Shown here piece after piece: positions 60,906 to 64,000 of a DNA stretch of 64,000 bases. The first letter of the stretch is position 1; each line of letters begins with the position of its first letter. Origin of the DNA: Phymorhynchus buccinoides. Its lineage: Eukaryota > Mollusca > Gastropoda > Neogastropoda > Raphitomidae. The stretch is from contig CM065700.1 in assembly GCA_017654935.2 (NCBI GenBank), forward strand, positions 49,912,991-49,976,990. The letters are read 5' to 3'. The position numbers and the translations under genes were made by a program. The notes below the pieces were generated by a model that was not told the DNA's origin, searched no databases, and worked only from the letters and a program-made list of their open reading frames with translations.

Positions 60906-63235
60906 AATAATGTAATACAATGTGATGTAATAACAGTGTAATGGAAAACAATTTGATGGCAATAAAAGTGTAATGGAATACAGTTTGATGTAATAACAGT
61001 GTAATGGAATACAGTTTGATGTAATAACAGTGTAATGGAATACAGTTTGATGTAGTAACAGTGTAATGGAATACAGCTTGATGTAATAACAGTGTAATGG
61101 AATACAGTTTGATGTAATAACAGTGTAATGGAATACAGTTTGATGTAATAACAGTGTAATGGAATACAGTTTGATGTAATAACAGTGTAATGAATACAGT
61201 TTGATGTAATAACAGTGTAAGTTTGATGTAATAACAGTGTAATGGAATACAGTTTGATGTAATAACAGTGTAATGGAATACAGTTTGATGTAATAACAGT
61301 GTAATGGAATACAGTTTGATGTAATAACAGTGTAATGGAATAAGTGTAAGTTTGATGTAATAACAGTGTAATGGAATACAGTTTGATGTAATAACAGTGT
61401 AATGGAATACAGTTTGATGTAATAACAGTGTAATGGAATACAGTTTGATGTAATAACAGTGTAATGGAATACAGTTTTGATGTAATAACAGTGTAATGTA
61501 ATGAATACAGTTTGATGTAATAACAGTGTAATGGAATACAGTTTGATGTAATAACAGTGTAATGGAATACAGTTTGATGTAATAACAGTGTAATGGAATA
61601 CAAGTTTGATGTAATAACAGTGTAATGGAATAGTTTGATGTAATAACAGTGTGATGGAATATAACAGTGTAATGGAATACAGTTTGATGTAATAACAGTG
61701 TAATGGAATACAGTTTGATGTAATAACAGTGTAATGGAATACAGTTTGATGTAATAACAGTGTAATGGAATACAGTTTGATGTAATAACAGTGTAATGGA
61801 ATACAGTTTGATGTAATAACAGTGTAATGGAATACAGTTTGATGTAATAACAGTGTAATGGAATACAGTTTGATGTAATAACAGTGTAATGGAATACAGT
61901 TTGATGTAATAACAGTGTAATGGAATACAATTTGATGTAATAACAGTGTAATGGAATACAGTTTGATGTAATAACAGTGTAATGGAATACAGTTTGATGT
62001 AATAACAGTGTGATGGAATACAGTTTGATGTAATAACAGTGTAATGGAATACAGTTTGATGTAATAACAGTGTAATGGAATACAGTTTGATGTAATAACA
62101 GTGTAATGGAATACAGTTTGATGTAATAACAGTGTGATGGAATACAGTTTGATGTAATAACAGTGTAATGGAATACAGTTTGATGTAATAACAGTGTGAT
62201 GGAATACAGTTTGATGTAATAACAGTGTAATGGAATACAGTTTGATGTAATAACAGTGTAATGGAATACAGTTTGATGTAATAACAGTGTAATGGAATAC
62301 AGTTTGATGTAATAACAGTGTAATGGAATACAGTTTGATGTAATAACAGTGTAATGGAATACAGTTTGATGTAATAACAGTGTAATGGAATACAGTTTGA
62401 TGTAATAACAGTGTAATGGAATACAGTTTGATGTAATAACAGTGTAATGGAATACAGTTTGATGTAATAACAGTGTAATGGAATACAGTTTGATGTAGTA
62501 ACAGTGTAATGGAATACAATTTGATGTAATAAAAGTGTAATGGAATACAATTTGATGTACTAACAGTGTAATGGAATACAGTTTGATGTAATAACAGTGT
62601 AATGGAATACAGTTTGATGTAATAACAGTGTAATGGAATACAGTTTTGATGTAATAACAGTGTAATGGAATACAGTTTGATGTAATAACAGTGTAATGGA
62701 ATACAGTTTGATGTAATAACAGTGTAATGGAATACAGTTTGATGTAATAACAGTGTAATGGAATACAGTTTGATGTAATAACAGTGTAATGCACTACAGT
62801 TTGATGTAATAACAGTGTAATGGAATACAGTTTGATGTAATAACAGTGTAATGGAATACAGTTTGATGTAATAACAGTGTGATGGAATACAGTTTGATGT
62901 AATAACAGTGTAATGGAATACAGTTTGATGTAATAACAGTGTAATGGAATACAGTTTGATGTAATAACAGTGTAATGGAATACAGTTTGATGTAATAACA
63001 GTGTAATGGAATACAGTTTGATGTAATAACAGTGTAATGCACTACAGTTTGATGTAATAACAGTGTAATGTAAGACAGTTTGATCTAATTCATGTGACTG
63101 TGGCTCTCAAACTAGGGGACATTTGCATGACTCTACAGTTTGATCATGTAATAACAGTGTAATGGAATACAGTTTGATTGCAGTGTAATGGACTACAGTT
63201 TGATGTAATAACAGTGTAATGGAATACAGTTTGAT
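60906..63235. repeat. 31-bp minisatellite, about 75 copies
   Basis: Unit: taatggaatacagtttgatg, taataacagtg. It directly continues the 47-bp acceptor array, sharing its taatacaatgtgatg-like sequence at the join near 60910, and may have grown from that array's intronic half. Occasional truncated units and a g-for-a variant. Confidence 0.95.
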
Positions 63236-63239
63236 GTAA

Positions 63240-63485
63240 AAGGGATTGGTTGGCCTTTGGGGACCTTCCCAATGCCAGCTGTCCTCAACTCCCTTTGGCC
63301 GAGAGAGTGGGGATGTACCCTGGGCAAGGCATCTCTACCATTTCATTTCAGCCCAGCCCACCATAATAGCAGCTGCCCCCTTTGCTATCCGAGTCCTAGC
63401 TGGAAACTCGCGTTCTTTGTCTCAACAAACAACAGTGAAAAATCACAGGATCTTGCTCGAGACAAAGAACGTGAGTTAACTCAGA
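63240..63485. other. Unassigned segment, possibly dispersed repeat
   Basis: Partial resemblance to 30080-30180 (gggatgtaccct, gggcaaggcatctctacc). No exon recognised. Confidence 0.35.
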
Positions 63486-64000
63486 GATGCTACATTTTAT
63501 GCTATTGCAAGTCTTTGATGTCTTACGAAAGTGGACAAATGATCAGCATCACCATGCAGTGCGTGAATCCAGTGCTGGTAAGGGGCTACATTTTATGCTA
63601 TTTGCACGTTTTGATGTCTTAGGAAAGTGGACAAATGATCAGCATCACCATGCAGTGCTTGAATCCAGTGCTGGTAAGGGGCTACATTTTATGCTATTTG
63701 CACGTTTTGATGTCTTAGGAAAGTGGACAAATGATCAGCATCACCATGCAGTGCTTGAATCCAGTGCTGGTAAGGGGCTACATTTTATGCTATTTGCACG
63801 TTTTGATGTCTTAGGAAAGTGGACAAATTATCAGCATGTGCTTGAATCCAGTGCTGGTAAGGGGCTACATTTTATGCTATTTGCACGTTTTGATGTCTTA
63901 GGAAAGTGGACAAATGATCAGCATCACCATGCAGTGCTTGAATCCAGTGCTGGTAAGGGGCTACATTTTATGCTAGTTGCACGTTTTGATGTCTTAGGAA
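63486..64000. repeat. Approx. 93-bp minisatellite running off the window end
   Basis: Unit: gctacattttatgctatttg, cacgttttgatgtcttagga, aagtggacaaatgatcagca, tcaccatgcagtgcttgaat, ccagtgctggtaagg. On the minus strand it holds an acceptor-like ccttaccag, so it may be another exon-border array of DHX37 whose exon lies outside the window. Confidence 0.9.

Noticed and set aside
59681..62794. Three overlapping open frames of 850-1,040 codons (minus)
   Set aside because: Unit lengths of 47 and 31 bp rotate the frame without stops; only the 59714-59898 end is a real DHX37 exon.

Overview
The window is eukaryotic, animal-type genomic DNA. Coding sequence is scattered in short exons with GT-AG borders, and between them lie microsatellites, minisatellites, SINE/LINE/Penelope remnants, MITEs and short TTAGGG stretches. 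Style and repeat content suggest a lophotrochozoan, most likely a gastropod mollusc; that is inference, because no species-specific gene is present.

Three genes can be assembled. (1) 982-15996, minus: a complete nine-exon Rab GTPase of the Rab34/Rab36 subfamily, 272 codons, all phases consistent, with motifs GDVAVGKT, DTAGQE, TKRD and SAK and a C-terminal Cys-Cys-Lys. (2) 24308-28900, plus: the last four exons of an unrecognised single-pass membrane protein. (3) 38237-59898, minus: ten 3' exons of the DEAH-box helicase DHX37 (ribosome-biogenesis factor, yeast Dhr1 orthologue), from the helicase-associated domain to the stop codon; its 5' part lies beyond the window. The three genes have unrelated jobs.

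The striking feature is how the tandem repeats relate to the exons. At least a dozen arrays are not random intronic satellites. Their unit is a copy of the neighbouring exon's own splice border (last codons plus donor, or acceptor plus first codons), so each array is a ladder of duplicated splice sites beside the real one. This occurs in all three genes and at both 5' and 3' exon edges. Examples are the roughly 6.3-kb array at 4223-10565, built from the Rab Tyr-Tyr-Arg-Gly exon end, and the 5-kb array at 45683-50795, built from a DHX37 acceptor. Decayed non-tandem copies of exon edges sit beside two other exons. The long open reading frames across these arrays (up to about 1,000 codons) are by-products of unit lengths divisible by three, not genes.

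Between genes 1 and 2 (16-24 kb) lie CT/GA tracts, SINEs, a Penelope-like remnant with a long inverted repeat and a complete type I hammerhead ribozyme motif (19863-19912, minus), and three LINE ORF2 fragments, one apparently inserted into another. Between genes 2 and 3 (29-38 kb) lie SINEs, several MITEs with clear terminal inverted repeats (pogo-like with TA, piggyBac-like with TTAA, one with palindromic ends) and further minisatellites. From about 41.2 to 53.5 kb the repeats show irregular single-base indels and the DHX37 exons there carry frameshifts, which looks like unpolished long-read consensus rather than biology.
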